Assembly (NCBI RefSeq): GCF_040954645.1
Contig: NC_092812.1
Coordinates: 3,410,001 to 3,474,000, forward strand
DNA from: Diabrotica undecimpunctata
Taxonomy: Eukaryota; Arthropoda; Insecta; Coleoptera; Chrysomelidae
DNA length: 64,000 nucleotides
Direction of reading: 5' to 3'
The position numbers were made by a program, and so were the translations under genes. This document shows, in pieces, positions 1-8,245 of this stretch. Position 1 is the stretch's first letter. Each line of letters begins with the position of its first letter. The notes beneath the pieces are model-generated. The model saw only the letters and a program-made list of their open reading frames with translations, did no database searches and was not told the DNA's origin.

Positions 1-255
1 GTTGCTAGAAGATTGCGTATCGGTCACACCAGATTTACATATGGTCACCTAATGAATTGTACACCTAAGCCAATCTGTCACTATTGCCAATCTCCACTAA
101 GCGTTCTACACATCCTTGTGGACTGCCCTCATTACAATAAAAGATGCCAAGGACTGGGCATAAAGGGCGACATCACAGATATATTATCGAACCAGAGCCA
201 AGTCATCACAGCTATCCAGTTCCTGAAGCTAGAAAACTTACTAAATAATATATAA
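1..255 (+). CDS. 3' end of LINE ORF2 (C-terminal Cys/His domain), partial
   Basis: The frame is open from the left edge of the window to the stop at 253-255 and encodes only the C-terminus of a non-LTR retrotransposon polyprotein. It starts with an RRLRIGHTRFTYGHLM segment and has a CxxC-H-C cluster (CHYCQSPLSVLHILVDC). The same tail occurs in the LINEs ending at 22338, 59209 and, degraded, at 16927, so all four belong to one I-like family. In the family this domain follows RNase H and is thought to bind nucleic acid. Everything upstream lies outside the window, so intactness cannot be judged. Confidence 0.85.
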   Translation, partial: VARRLRIGHTRFTYGHLMNCTPKPICHYCQSPLSVLHILVDCPHYNKRCQGLGIKGDITDILSNQSQVITAIQFLKLENLLNNI

Positions 256-368
256 CTATAGTATATTATATGTAATTGTACCTTATATATAATTGTATTC
301 ACGGTGCCTCGTGCTAATGGCCGATGCTGTCACAAGCACGTTAAATTAAATAAAAAAAAATAAATAAA
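256..368 (+). mobile_element. LINE 3' UTR and A-rich tail
   Basis: The stop of the partial ORF2 is followed by about 110 bp ending in an A-rich run with TAAA-like units (about 344-368). The motif 'cctcgtgctaatggcc' near 307 is shared with the 3' end of the related LINE at about 22446, where it reads 'cctcgtgtcaatggcc'. This identifies it as a family 3' UTR, with the element ending near 368. Confidence 0.7.
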
Positions 369-1151
369 ACATCAGTAATAGTGCCTTAGATTTGAAGCAA
401 TACAGTAAAATGTCGTTAACCAACAAAATAAAACGGCAAACTTTGGACAAGAAACACTTATTATTATTAAAGAAAAGAAAAAGGTATAAAAACAAAGAAG
501 CGCTCATAGGTCAAATATAAAATCGAATAAAAAAAACTTATCAAATGAGTATCAAATTTTTAGACGAAAAGAATGTAGGTAATTATTTATGTACTTTTTT
601 AGACTGGTCTAAGAAAAATAACAAAACATAAGATAAGATTTTGATGAGACATATTTCGCGTGAATCCGAAAGCACTAATAGTACATGTTTCATAAATCAA
701 GAATTAGATTTATTTTTAAATGTTGTCGTATTTTAAAACATTGTTATCCGTCCTGTCCGCCCGTCTCATAGAAATCGTTTCTCTTTTAATATTATCATTA
801 AAAAAAAATTAAATTGCTAATAACAGAGAAGATATGATCGTGCTACCAGCAACTGGTTTTACAAATAGCTCTGAAATATTAATAGTAAAAACCGATAATT
901 AACAAGTTAAAATTATTACTAAAGTGATTATAGTGATTGTTTAAGTGCAGGAATTCATACGTGAATAAAGAAAACTTTGATTTTGTTTAATTGCATGATA
1001 ATAAACTGAATAAATTATTGCCCTAACTAACCTGAAAATTTGGTTAGAATAAAAAGAGCAATTATCAAAATCTGGTTGCTCGTCAACTTTTAAATAAAAC
1101 AGATCCGTACTCAGCCGAATTGATGAAACCAAAAAATCGAAAACGACGATA
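369..1151. other. No gene seen; AT-rich DNA leading into a LINE 5' region
   Basis: I see no coding frame I can support. The stretch lies between the tail of one LINE and the ORF1 of the next. Its last 100-200 bp may be the 5' UTR of the LINE whose ORF1 starts at 1152, but no clean 5' end or target duplication could be identified. The antisense frame at 941-1219 has no family features. Confidence 0.4.
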
Positions 1152-2395
1152 ATGAATAGTAATAACGGCAATGTTATTATTGAGAATGAGAACTCACCAA
1201 ACACTAAAAAATACTCCACAGCATTGATTCACTCACCAAAAACGTTTCCTAGCAAAGAGCAAACAATTATCTTTTCTGCAATAGAGGGTCTCAAATTACA
1301 AGATTATTTATTAGAACTCGGACCACTTGTAGATCCAAAAAACATAATTTTTTCATCCAGAAATTCAAACAACCTTATTTGTGTATACTTATCAAGTAAA
1401 TCAGCTGTAGATAAATTTTTAAAAGAACATAATTCTATTAAAATTAATAACACAATAATACCAGTAAGAAAGCTAGTTACCCCATCACAAAGACTTGTTC
1501 TATCCAACGTAAGCCACACAATTCCACAAAATTTATTGGATACCGAGTTAAAAACTATTGGATTACAGCTAATGTCACCCCTTACATTCTTACGAATTGG
1601 ACCAACCCATCCAGCGTATAGTCACATACTTAGTTTTCGAAGGCAGGTGTACATATCTCATCCAGAAGATAGTTTCCTAATTCCCGATATATTAGAAATT
1701 AATCATGATGACTAAAATATAGCATATTTCTTACAACAGATATATTATGCTATAAGTGCAAGCCACCAGGTCATTTCGCATTTCAATGTGCCGGCCTCCA
1801 ACTCCAAGCTTCAACTTCTTCATATACTAGATCACAACAATAAAGTTCCTCTCTAAACCATTTCTCACATAGCAATAATTTAAGTGAATCTATATCAAAT
1901 ACTCTTAACCCTGAAATGATATGTGAACAAACACCAATTACTCCTACATTTAATGAGCCCAATTCCGACATCCGCTTCTTTTGAAGTTCAAATAAGTCCG
2001 ATAACTAAACCTACGACCTCCAAACGAAATTGATCTGAAATTGCAACACCTAGCCCAGACGATACACCAGATATTACTAATTCCTCAGAACCAAAATCTT
2101 AATTTCCAACACCTGTTCCAAAAGTTCCACAGAAAAAGTTGAAATCGAAAGACAAACCCTCATTACAATTTTGAAAATTACCCCAAAAGATAATTAATTT
2201 TATTGATAATCACAATCCCTAATTCCCACTTGATAGTCAACAATTCACTGATCTGTTAGAGAACAGTCACGGTAGTAGTGATGCATTAAGCATTGCTAAA
2301 GACTATACCCTACATATTCCATCTCTTATAGAAATGATAAATGAAATACATTCGCAGGCTGAAGATCGAAATATAAAAATTAAATATACTAGACT
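1152..2395 (+). pseudogene. LINE ORF1 (gag-like nucleic-acid-binding protein), broken, 5' part
   Basis: The open part (1152-1715, 187 aa) aligns with ORF1 of the LINE at 17.4-18.7 kb. Shared blocks include RLVLSNVSHTIP / RIIISNVSPVLP and YSHILSFRRQVYISHP / YSHVLSFRRQVYVYHP. After a frameshift near 1715 a CCHC zinc knuckle, CYKCKPPGHFAFQC, is readable at 1748-1789. The conserved C-terminal block (LLENSHGSSD...YTRLSKK) is readable at about 2250-2405. ORF1 proteins of this type coat the LINE RNA. The gene is interrupted after 2407 by a younger LINE and resumes at 8171. The start ATG at 1152 is inferred from alignment. Confidence 0.8.
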
Positions 2396-2407
2396 AAGTA
2401 AAAAATT
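2396..2407 (+). repeat. 12-bp target site duplication, left copy
   Basis: The sequence aagtaaaaaatt here is repeated exactly at 8171-8182, flanking the intact LINE. Joining the flanks restores the host ORF1 frame (RLSKK followed by LTKQL), matching RLSKKIKKQL in the related LINE. Confidence 0.9.
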
Positions 2408-2614
2408 CATGATCTGTCAAAAAACTGTCAAAGTTGAAACACGCTTTTTGAAGTTCCTTATAATTTTTTAGAGATTTAAATAGTATTAAATACAGTTCCG
2501 TAGTAGTATTCATAGAAATTAGACGTACAATTAGAAATACAATTAATATTGTGCTTTAAATTGTGAAATTTGTTGCATTCTAACAGCAATATCGTTTGTT
2601 GAACCACCTACCAT

Positions 2615-4078
2615 ATGAGTGTCAATAGCGGGGGGAAACCCCCTGACCCCAAAAAACCCACAAAACCAGCTATATCTGGAAACATATTCGATAGTCAAAG
2701 TGATGCCGAAATGGATATTTCTGTAAGTACTCCAATTCCAATCAATTTGATGAATAATGCAAATACAACCAATCTGAATGAGACACAACAAAAAGTAATA
2801 AAACAGGTAAGGCAAGCATTTTTATTCAATAGTAATGATCTAGGCCCATATCATGTATATATCGAGAATAGCTCTACTGAGTTTAAAGGTGAACTAAATC
2901 CTTTAAAGATTGGTGAAATTATTTTGTCTAACTTTCCTGAAGCAGACAATATGATTTCAAGTATAGACGCCATTGGCCGAAATAGAATTAGAGTCAAATG
3001 CAAAGATTATAAAACTGCCAATAACCTCATTAAAAACAAAACTCTAGAAATATTTCGTTTAAATAATTTAGATCTGTATATTCCAAAATTTATTTTACAC
3101 AGACAAGGAGTTATTAGGGATATAGACACAGATTTATCGGAAGAGTATATTAAAAATAGAATTAAACAGTATGATAGTCATTGCACATTTGAAATTGCAA
3201 ACGTTAAAAGAATTACGCGTAAAGTAGAAAAAATTGTTAATGAGGAAAAAATTGTCGAATATGTCCCTACTAAATCTTGTATTGTGACCTTTAAATCGCA
3301 AACTTTACCTAAATATATAGTAATCAATAAGGTTATTAAAGAAGTTGAAATATATAAACAGAAAGTTTTGTTATGTTTTAACTGTCTTAGATACGGCCAC
3401 TTGGGAAATCAATGTAGGAGTCAGCCAAGATGTAACAGATGCCAAGAAACCCATAATTCAAAGAATTGTACAAAAGTTGAGTTCACACAAGTATGTTTCA
3501 GTTGTAAGGGGAATCATTTGACCACAAACTTAAGCGCCTGCCCAGAATTTACACGACAAAAGTTAATAAAAGAGACGATGGGTTTAACAAACGTTAATTT
3601 TTACGATGCAAATAAACAAGTGCCTAAGAATTCATATGCTAGTGTTCTTAGGACCAATACAGCCAACAATGATACAAATTTTCCACAAAATTCACAACCT
3701 TGTACTTCCTTCCAAGGAAATAATTTTGCTAAATTTATATTTAATCCTCACACAAATACCAGTAGGCCGAATAAAAGGCAGAAACCAAATAATTCAGACC
3801 CAACTGATATAGCTAGAAAAGAAATAGTATCTACAGTTTCCATTCCAAAACATCCTGAGGGAATAGTTAAAAGTCAATTTTACCAAAAAAACTTAAACAT
3901 TGCAGATTCACGGTCAGAAGAGTTAAATTCTTCTGTAATAAATGTCATTTTAGATTCGGTTCTTACAATTATTAATTCAATTAAACAAAATAATAATTTT
4001 AATATTTCAAAAGCTGATGTAATTCAGATAATTAGTAACCATTTTAACCAAAATCTAGCATCAAATTCGCAGACTTAA
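2615..4078 (+). CDS. LINE ORF1: gag-like protein with three zinc knuckles
   Basis: The protein is 487 aa. The N-terminus is Pro/Lys-rich (GGKPPDPKKPTKP). The middle (about residues 85-250) is the conserved gag-like region. From about residue 254 come three tandem CCHC knuckles: CFNCLRYGHLGNQC, CNRCQETHNSKNC and CFSCKGNHLTTNLSAC. The C-terminal third is Asn/Ser-rich and low complexity. In I- and jockey-like elements this protein binds the LINE RNA and helps form the ribonucleoprotein that returns to chromatin. The ATG at 2615 is the first good start after the 5' UTR. The stop at 4076-4078 overlaps the open ORF2 frame by 31 nt. No frame damage is seen. Confidence 0.9.
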   Translation: MSVNSGGKPPDPKKPTKPAISGNIFDSQSDAEMDISVSTPIPINLMNNANTTNLNETQQKVIKQVRQAFLFNSNDLGPYHVYIENSSTEFKGELNPLKIGEIILSNFPEADNMISSIDAIGRNRIRVKCKDYKTANNLIKNKTLEIFRLNNLDLYIPKFILHRQGVIRDIDTDLSEEYIKNRIKQYDSHCTFEIANVKRITRKVEKIVNEEKIVEYVPTKSCIVTFKSQTLPKYIVINKVIKEVEIYKQKVLLCFNCLRYGHLGNQCRSQPRCNRCQETHNSKNCTKVEFTQVCFSCKGNHLTTNLSACPEFTRQKLIKETMGLTNVNFYDANKQVPKNSYASVLRTNTANNDTNFPQNSQPCTSFQGNNFAKFIFNPHTNTSRPNKRQKPNNSDPTDIARKEIVSTVSIPKHPEGIVKSQFYQKNLNIADSRSEELNSSVINVILDSVLTIINSIKQNNNFNISKADVIQIISNHFNQNLASNSQT

Positions 4079-7000
4079 ATAAAATAAACATATTACAGTG
4101 GAACTGTCGTTCAGCAGTTGCCAATAAAGAAAATTTAGAATATTTACTTCATCAGAACGACATCACTATAGCTCTATTATCTGAAACCTGGTTCAAACCG
4201 GGAAAATATTATAATTTTAAAGAATTTAATTGTGTTCGAGCTGATCGCCCTGATGGATATGGCGGTTGTGCAATCCTTTTGAAATCCAACATCATATATG
4301 AAGAAATAAATTTTCAAAATACGTATTCGTTTACATATAAGTGTATTTCAATAAAAATTTCACATTTGAAGAAACCTTTACATATAATTTCTCTATATAA
4401 TGAACCCAGGAATAAAGTTTTAATTCAACAATGGATCAATTTTTTAGAAAATATACCAAAACCATTTATAATTGGAGGCGATGTTAACGCTCACAATTTG
4501 GCATGGGGCTGCGAAGTTGATGATAGATTAGGTAAAGATCTTCTAGATGCTATAGAATACTGTAATTTAGAATATTTAAACGACGGATCCCTCACTCTTG
4601 CTATTTCCAATAAACCTTCTGCTGTAGACTTAACCATTTGTTCCCGAGATATCGCCTCTCATTTTCGTTGGAATACTCTACAAGAACCTTATGGATCTAA
4701 TCATGTGCCAATTATTTTTTCATCACAAAGTTTCTCCGCAGCAGAAGCCACATTAAGTAGAAAACATAGAATATGGAACCTTAGCAGAGCCAATTGGATG
4801 ATCTATACCAGTACTTTGGAAACAATGAAAATACCATTAATCTACGAAGAATTGTTGACAAATATAAACCAAGCAGCCAACGTCGCTATCCCAAAACATT
4901 CTTCCATTAAAGAAAAAAACAAAGGTCATATTCCGAAACCATGGTGGAACAATCATTGTCAGTTAGCAGCTGAAAATAGAAAACATGCGTTTATAAATTA
5001 TAAACAGAATCCAACGTTCCAAAACCTATTGGAGTATAAACGACTAGATGCTATTGCAAAGAAAATCTTCAAACAGAAGAAAAAGAAGAATTGGATTGAT
5101 TTTTGCGAAAGCCTTAACTCAAGAACACCAATAAAAGATGTCTGGAAAAAAGTTAATTGTTTTAAAAACCGCAAACAAGCCAACAAAGTACCTATTGATC
5201 CCGAAGATACATGGTTGCAGGAATTCCATAGAAAAATTGCACCGGCATGGGTTCCAAATGACGACACTGTACAAGAACATATCCAAACAGTACCCCGACA
5301 AAACCACAATTTTGACGAAAATTTTCATTTATGGGAATTGCATCGAGCCCTTGAACAAAGAAATATTACTTCTCCAGGTATTGACAATGTGTCATATTCG
5401 CTGTTATACAACTTACCTATAGAATATAAAATTTCACTAGTAAACATTTTCAACAATATTTGGAAAAATAAGACACCAGTACCAAATAGTTGGAAAGAGT
5501 ACCTGGTAATTCCGATTAAAAAACCTGGCAGACCAGAACGTGATCCAAGTTCTTACCGACCTATCTCCTTATCTTCATGTGTTTTAAAAACATTTGAAAG
5601 AATAATTAAAAATAGATTTGAACATAGGCTAGAACACGATGGTATACTTCCAAGTTCCCAATATGGTTTTCGCAAGTCTAGGTCCACTCAAGACGCAACT
5701 ACAGCTCTAGTTACTTCAATTCAGCTTAATTTTACATCAAATAAGTCTACAGCAGCTGCGTTCCTTGACGTTTCTGCTGCTTTTGATAATGTTAATTTAA
5801 ACATTCTTTACCAAAAAATGTTGTATATTGGAATCCCTAGATCATTTGCTCTCTTTTTAAAATCTTTGTATTCTAACAGACTAACTTTTTTAAAAATTAA
5901 TAATGAGGAATTTTCATACTCTCGACTCACTAATATTGGATTGCCACAGGGGAGTATTCTAAGCCCGATTTTATACATCCTGTACAACATAGATCTTGAA
6001 GTTAGTATACCGAACCATACAAAAATTCTTCAATATGCTGATGATGTTGTTTTATACATAGCAGGAAAATTGTTAAGTACCTGTGAGGATAATTTGAAAG
6101 TCACATTAGAAATCGTAAATCAGCACTATGAAGAAATAGGTTTATCAATTTCTGACACAAAAACTGAGGTGTGTTACTTTTTACAAAAACATAGAGTTCC
6201 ACAAGGCAATCTTAATGTGGGAAAGTTTAATTTCCCTATAAAAAACTGTATTAAGTATCTTGGTACCTATCTAGACAGGCAATTGTTATGGAAAGATCAC
6301 ATTCATCAAATTGTCAAAAAATCAGAAAACTCAATAAACATTTTAAGAGCTTTCTGTAAAACAAACTGGGGAGCAGACCCAAATATTGCTTTGATGTTTT
6401 ACCGTAACATGATCAGGCCGATTTTCGATTATAACTGTCATTTATTTGGATCAGCGTCCAATACACATCTAAACAAACTTGAAATTCAAAAAAATAAATG
6501 CCTGAGATTATGCCTAGGTTATTTAAAATCCACTCCAGTCCAAATAATGGAAAATGAAGCGGTGGAACCTCCATTGCATTTACGCCGCCAATTTCTTAGC
6601 GACAAATTCACAGTCCGAATTATGTCAAAAAATTGTAAATACCTTCAAGATCTTAATGAGCTATCAGTTTTAGACCTCACCCATAGGTACTGGAGAACTA
6701 AAAAATCTATACCTTTAGTAGAAAGCTATCTAAGTACAGTAAAATATAACGATATTCTCTATAAAAGCCAAATTCCGCCCTACTACGGTGAAATGGCAAA
6801 AACACTATTTTCTAGTAAGGTTAGGATATGTTACTTAAACTCACATTTACTCCCAAATATGTTTGATATAATTATTAAAGAAAAATGGACAAATTATCAG
6901 TACATTTTTACTGATGGGTCAAAAGATGCAAATGGAACGGGCTGTGCAATGTTCCACGAAAATAAAAATTACCATCACCAGTATAGCTTACCCAGTGAAT

Positions 7001-7755
7001 GCTCAATATACACAGCAGAAATGATGGCAATAATGTTTGCTCTTCAGTATGTAGTACTGAATCCGACTAGCAACTATGTTATATTTACTGACAGTAAAAG
7101 CGTGGTCAACAGATTTAACAACATTCAAACAGTTAAACAAATAAACCACATTGAACTGGAAATTCTTAAAATTCTTTATGAAACTATACAATTAGGATTA
7201 AATGTAATAATTACATGGATCAAGGGCCATTCGAGAAAAAAAGGCAATGAGATCGTCGACAATTTGGCTAAATCAGCTTACATGCTTGGAGAAAAAGTAA
7301 ACAGAAATTTAATTCCAGCGACAGATATTGACACCGTTAGTAGACAAAAACTTAAAAATAATTGGCATTTACATTACAGAGAATGTAAGACTGGCTTAAA
7401 CTTTTATCATTGTAACACTAGGTTACCCTCCATAAGATGGTTCTACACAGAATCTAATCGACATTTTATAAAGACCATTAATCGGCTGAGAGCAAATCAT
7501 GCTCTTACGCCATCTTACATGCATGGAATCGGCTTATCAAATACTCCCAATTGTACTTGTGGTAAAATAGGCGATCTAACACATATTATATTAGAATGTG
7601 ATTTACAAATTATTAATATAAACGAACTTTATAAGGAATTAATAAATTCTAAGTGTTGTTTTCCAACAAACCTTAATCTTTTAATATTTTCAAATAATAT
7701 GGAAATTCTTCATTGCATTTACAAACATGTTAAAATATGTAAATATAAGTTGTAA
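4048..7755 (+). CDS. LINE ORF2: endonuclease, reverse transcriptase, RNase H polyprotein, intact
   Basis: The frame is open for 1235 codons from 4048. The APE-type endonuclease opens with LQWNCRS at 4093, then LLSETWF, GGDVNAHNLAWG and GSNHVPII, with Asn in place of the usual SDH aspartate. RT motifs are SSYRPISLSS, FLDVSAAFDNV, GLPQGSILSP and QYADDVVLY (near residue 662). RNase H has FTDGSKDANG, TAEMMAIMFAL, FTDSKSVV and WIKGHSRKKGNEIVDNLA. A C-terminal CTCGKIGDLTHIILEC finger follows. There is no ATG before or within the endonuclease start, so translation probably depends on coupling to ORF1 by reinitiation or frameshift. The protein would nick target DNA and prime reverse transcription on it. 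Confidence 0.92.
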   Translation, partial: PKSSIKFADLNKINILQWNCRSAVANKENLEYLLHQNDITIALLSETWFKPGKYYNFKEFNCVRADRPDGYGGCAILLKSNIIYEEINFQNTYSFTYKCISIKISHLKKPLHIISLYNEPRNKVLIQQWINFLENIPKPFIIGGDVNAHNLAWGCEVDDRLGKDLLDAIEYCNLEYLNDGSLTLAISNKPSAVDLTICSRDIASHFRWNTLQEPYGSNHVPIIFSSQSFSAAEATLSRKHRIWNLSRANWMIYTSTLETMKIPLIYEELLTNINQAANVAIPKHSSIKEKNKGHIPKPWWNNHCQLAAENRKHAFINYKQNPTFQNLLEYKRLDAIAKKIFKQKKKKNWIDFCESLNSRTPIKDVWKKVNCFKNRKQANKVPIDPEDTWLQEFHRKIAPAWVPNDDTVQEHIQTVPRQNHNFDENFHLWELHRALEQRNITSPGIDNVSYSLLYNLPIEYKISLVNIFNNIWKNKTPVPNSWKEYLVIPIKKPGRPERDPSSYRPISLSSCVLKTFERIIKNRFEHRLEHDGILPSSQYGFRKSRSTQDATTALVTSIQLNFTSNKSTAAAFLDVSAAFDNVNLNILYQKMLYIGIPRSFALFLKSLYSNRLTFLKINNEEFSYSRLTNIGLPQGSILSPILYILYNIDLEVSIPNHTKILQYADDVVLYIAGKLLSTCEDNLKVTLEIVNQHYEEIGLSISDTKTEVCYFLQKHRVPQGNLNVGKFNFPIKNCIKYLGTYLDRQLLWKDHIHQIVKKSENSINILRAFCKTNWGADPNIALMFYRNMIRPIFDYNCHLFGSASNTHLNKLEIQKNKCLRLCLGYLKSTPVQIMENEAVEPPLHLRRQFLSDKFTVRIMSKNCKYLQDLNELSVLDLTHRYWRTKKSIPLVESYLSTVKYNDILYKSQIPPYYGEMAKTLFSSKVRICYLNSHLLPNMFDIIIKEKWTNYQYIFTDGSKDANGTGCAMFHENKNYHHQYSLPSECSIYTAEMMAIMFALQYVVLNPTSNYVIFTDSKSVVNRFNNIQTVKQINHIELEILKILYETIQLGLNVIITWIKGHSRKKGNEIVDNLAKSAYMLGEKVNRNLIPATDIDTVSRQKLKNNWHLHYRECKTGLNFYHCNTRLPSIRWFYTESNRHFIKTINRLRANHALTPSYMHGIGLSNTPNCTCGKIGDLTHIILECDLQIININELYKELINSKCCFPTNLNLLIFSNNMEILHCIYKHVKICKYKL

Positions 7756-8170
7756 ATAGTATATAGGCGTAATCTGTTAATATGGTTTGAAAAAAAAAAC
7801 AAAAAAAAAGTATACCACAAATTAAAACAAAAACATAAAAGAATTAAGAAAATAGAAATAGAACGAAAAACAAAAAAATAAATCCAAAAAAAAAAGAACA
7901 AAAAAAGCAAAAAACAAAAAAAATCAAAACAGCAACAAAACAAAACAAAACAAAAAAAAACAAGAAAATAATAAAAGAATAAAAAAAAACAAAATAAAAA
8001 TATATCAAAACAAAATGTATGTACCTATCCATAAAAATATTAGCTATATGTAGTACTAACATTTGACCATGAATCTGCAATCAATAATAATTGAAATTCA
8101 GTCGATTTTAACAATAAACACAAACAAGTCTGGCTAATTGGCTCTGCCAAAGCCATTTTTCAGAAAAAAA
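7756..8170 (+). other. 3' UTR of the intact LINE, A-rich
   Basis: No coding frame is seen. From about 7790 to 8000 the plus strand is nearly all A with interspersed C and G. The last 40 bp contain 'ctaattggctctgccaaagcc' followed by an A run, directly abutting the 12-bp duplication. The minus-strand frames here encode only Phe/Leu-rich low-complexity peptide and are artefacts of the A-rich strand. Confidence 0.75.
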
Positions 8171-8182
8171 AAGTAAAAAATT
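8171..8182 (+). repeat. 12-bp target site duplication, right copy
   Basis: Exact copy of 2396-2407. It marks where the host LINE sequence resumes. Confidence 0.9.
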
Positions 8183-8245
8183 AACTAAACAACTGCTGGA
8201 ACATATTGATTCATCTTACTTAGACAGTGATATATCTCAAAACTA
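8171..8245 (+). pseudogene. Host LINE ORF1, last codons
   Basis: After the right target duplication the frame reads KKLTKQLLEHIDSSYLDSD up to a stop at about 8245. This aligns with the acidic, Ser-rich end of ORF1 in the related LINE at about 18620-18750. It is the 3' part of the gene broken at 2407. Confidence 0.75.

Larger units (their letters stand above)
2408..8170 (+). mobile_element. Full-length, apparently intact I-like LINE
   Basis: The element is 5763 bp long with a 207-bp 5' UTR, ORF1 (2615-4078), ORF2 (4048-7755) and an A-rich 3' UTR ending in 'aattggctctgccaaagcc' plus an A run. It is bounded by an exact 12-bp target duplication (2396-2407 and 8171-8182) inside ORF1 of an older LINE. 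Both reading frames are uninterrupted. The perfect duplication, intact frames and insertion into already decaying DNA all indicate a recent insertion, so this copy could be a source of active protein. The clade call rests on the RNase H domain after RT, which I-group elements have and jockey elements lack. Confidence 0.9.

Noticed and set aside
7719..8080. Minus-strand Phe/Leu-rich frames resembling membrane proteins
   Set aside because: Produced by the A-rich LINE 3' UTR read on the opposite strand.
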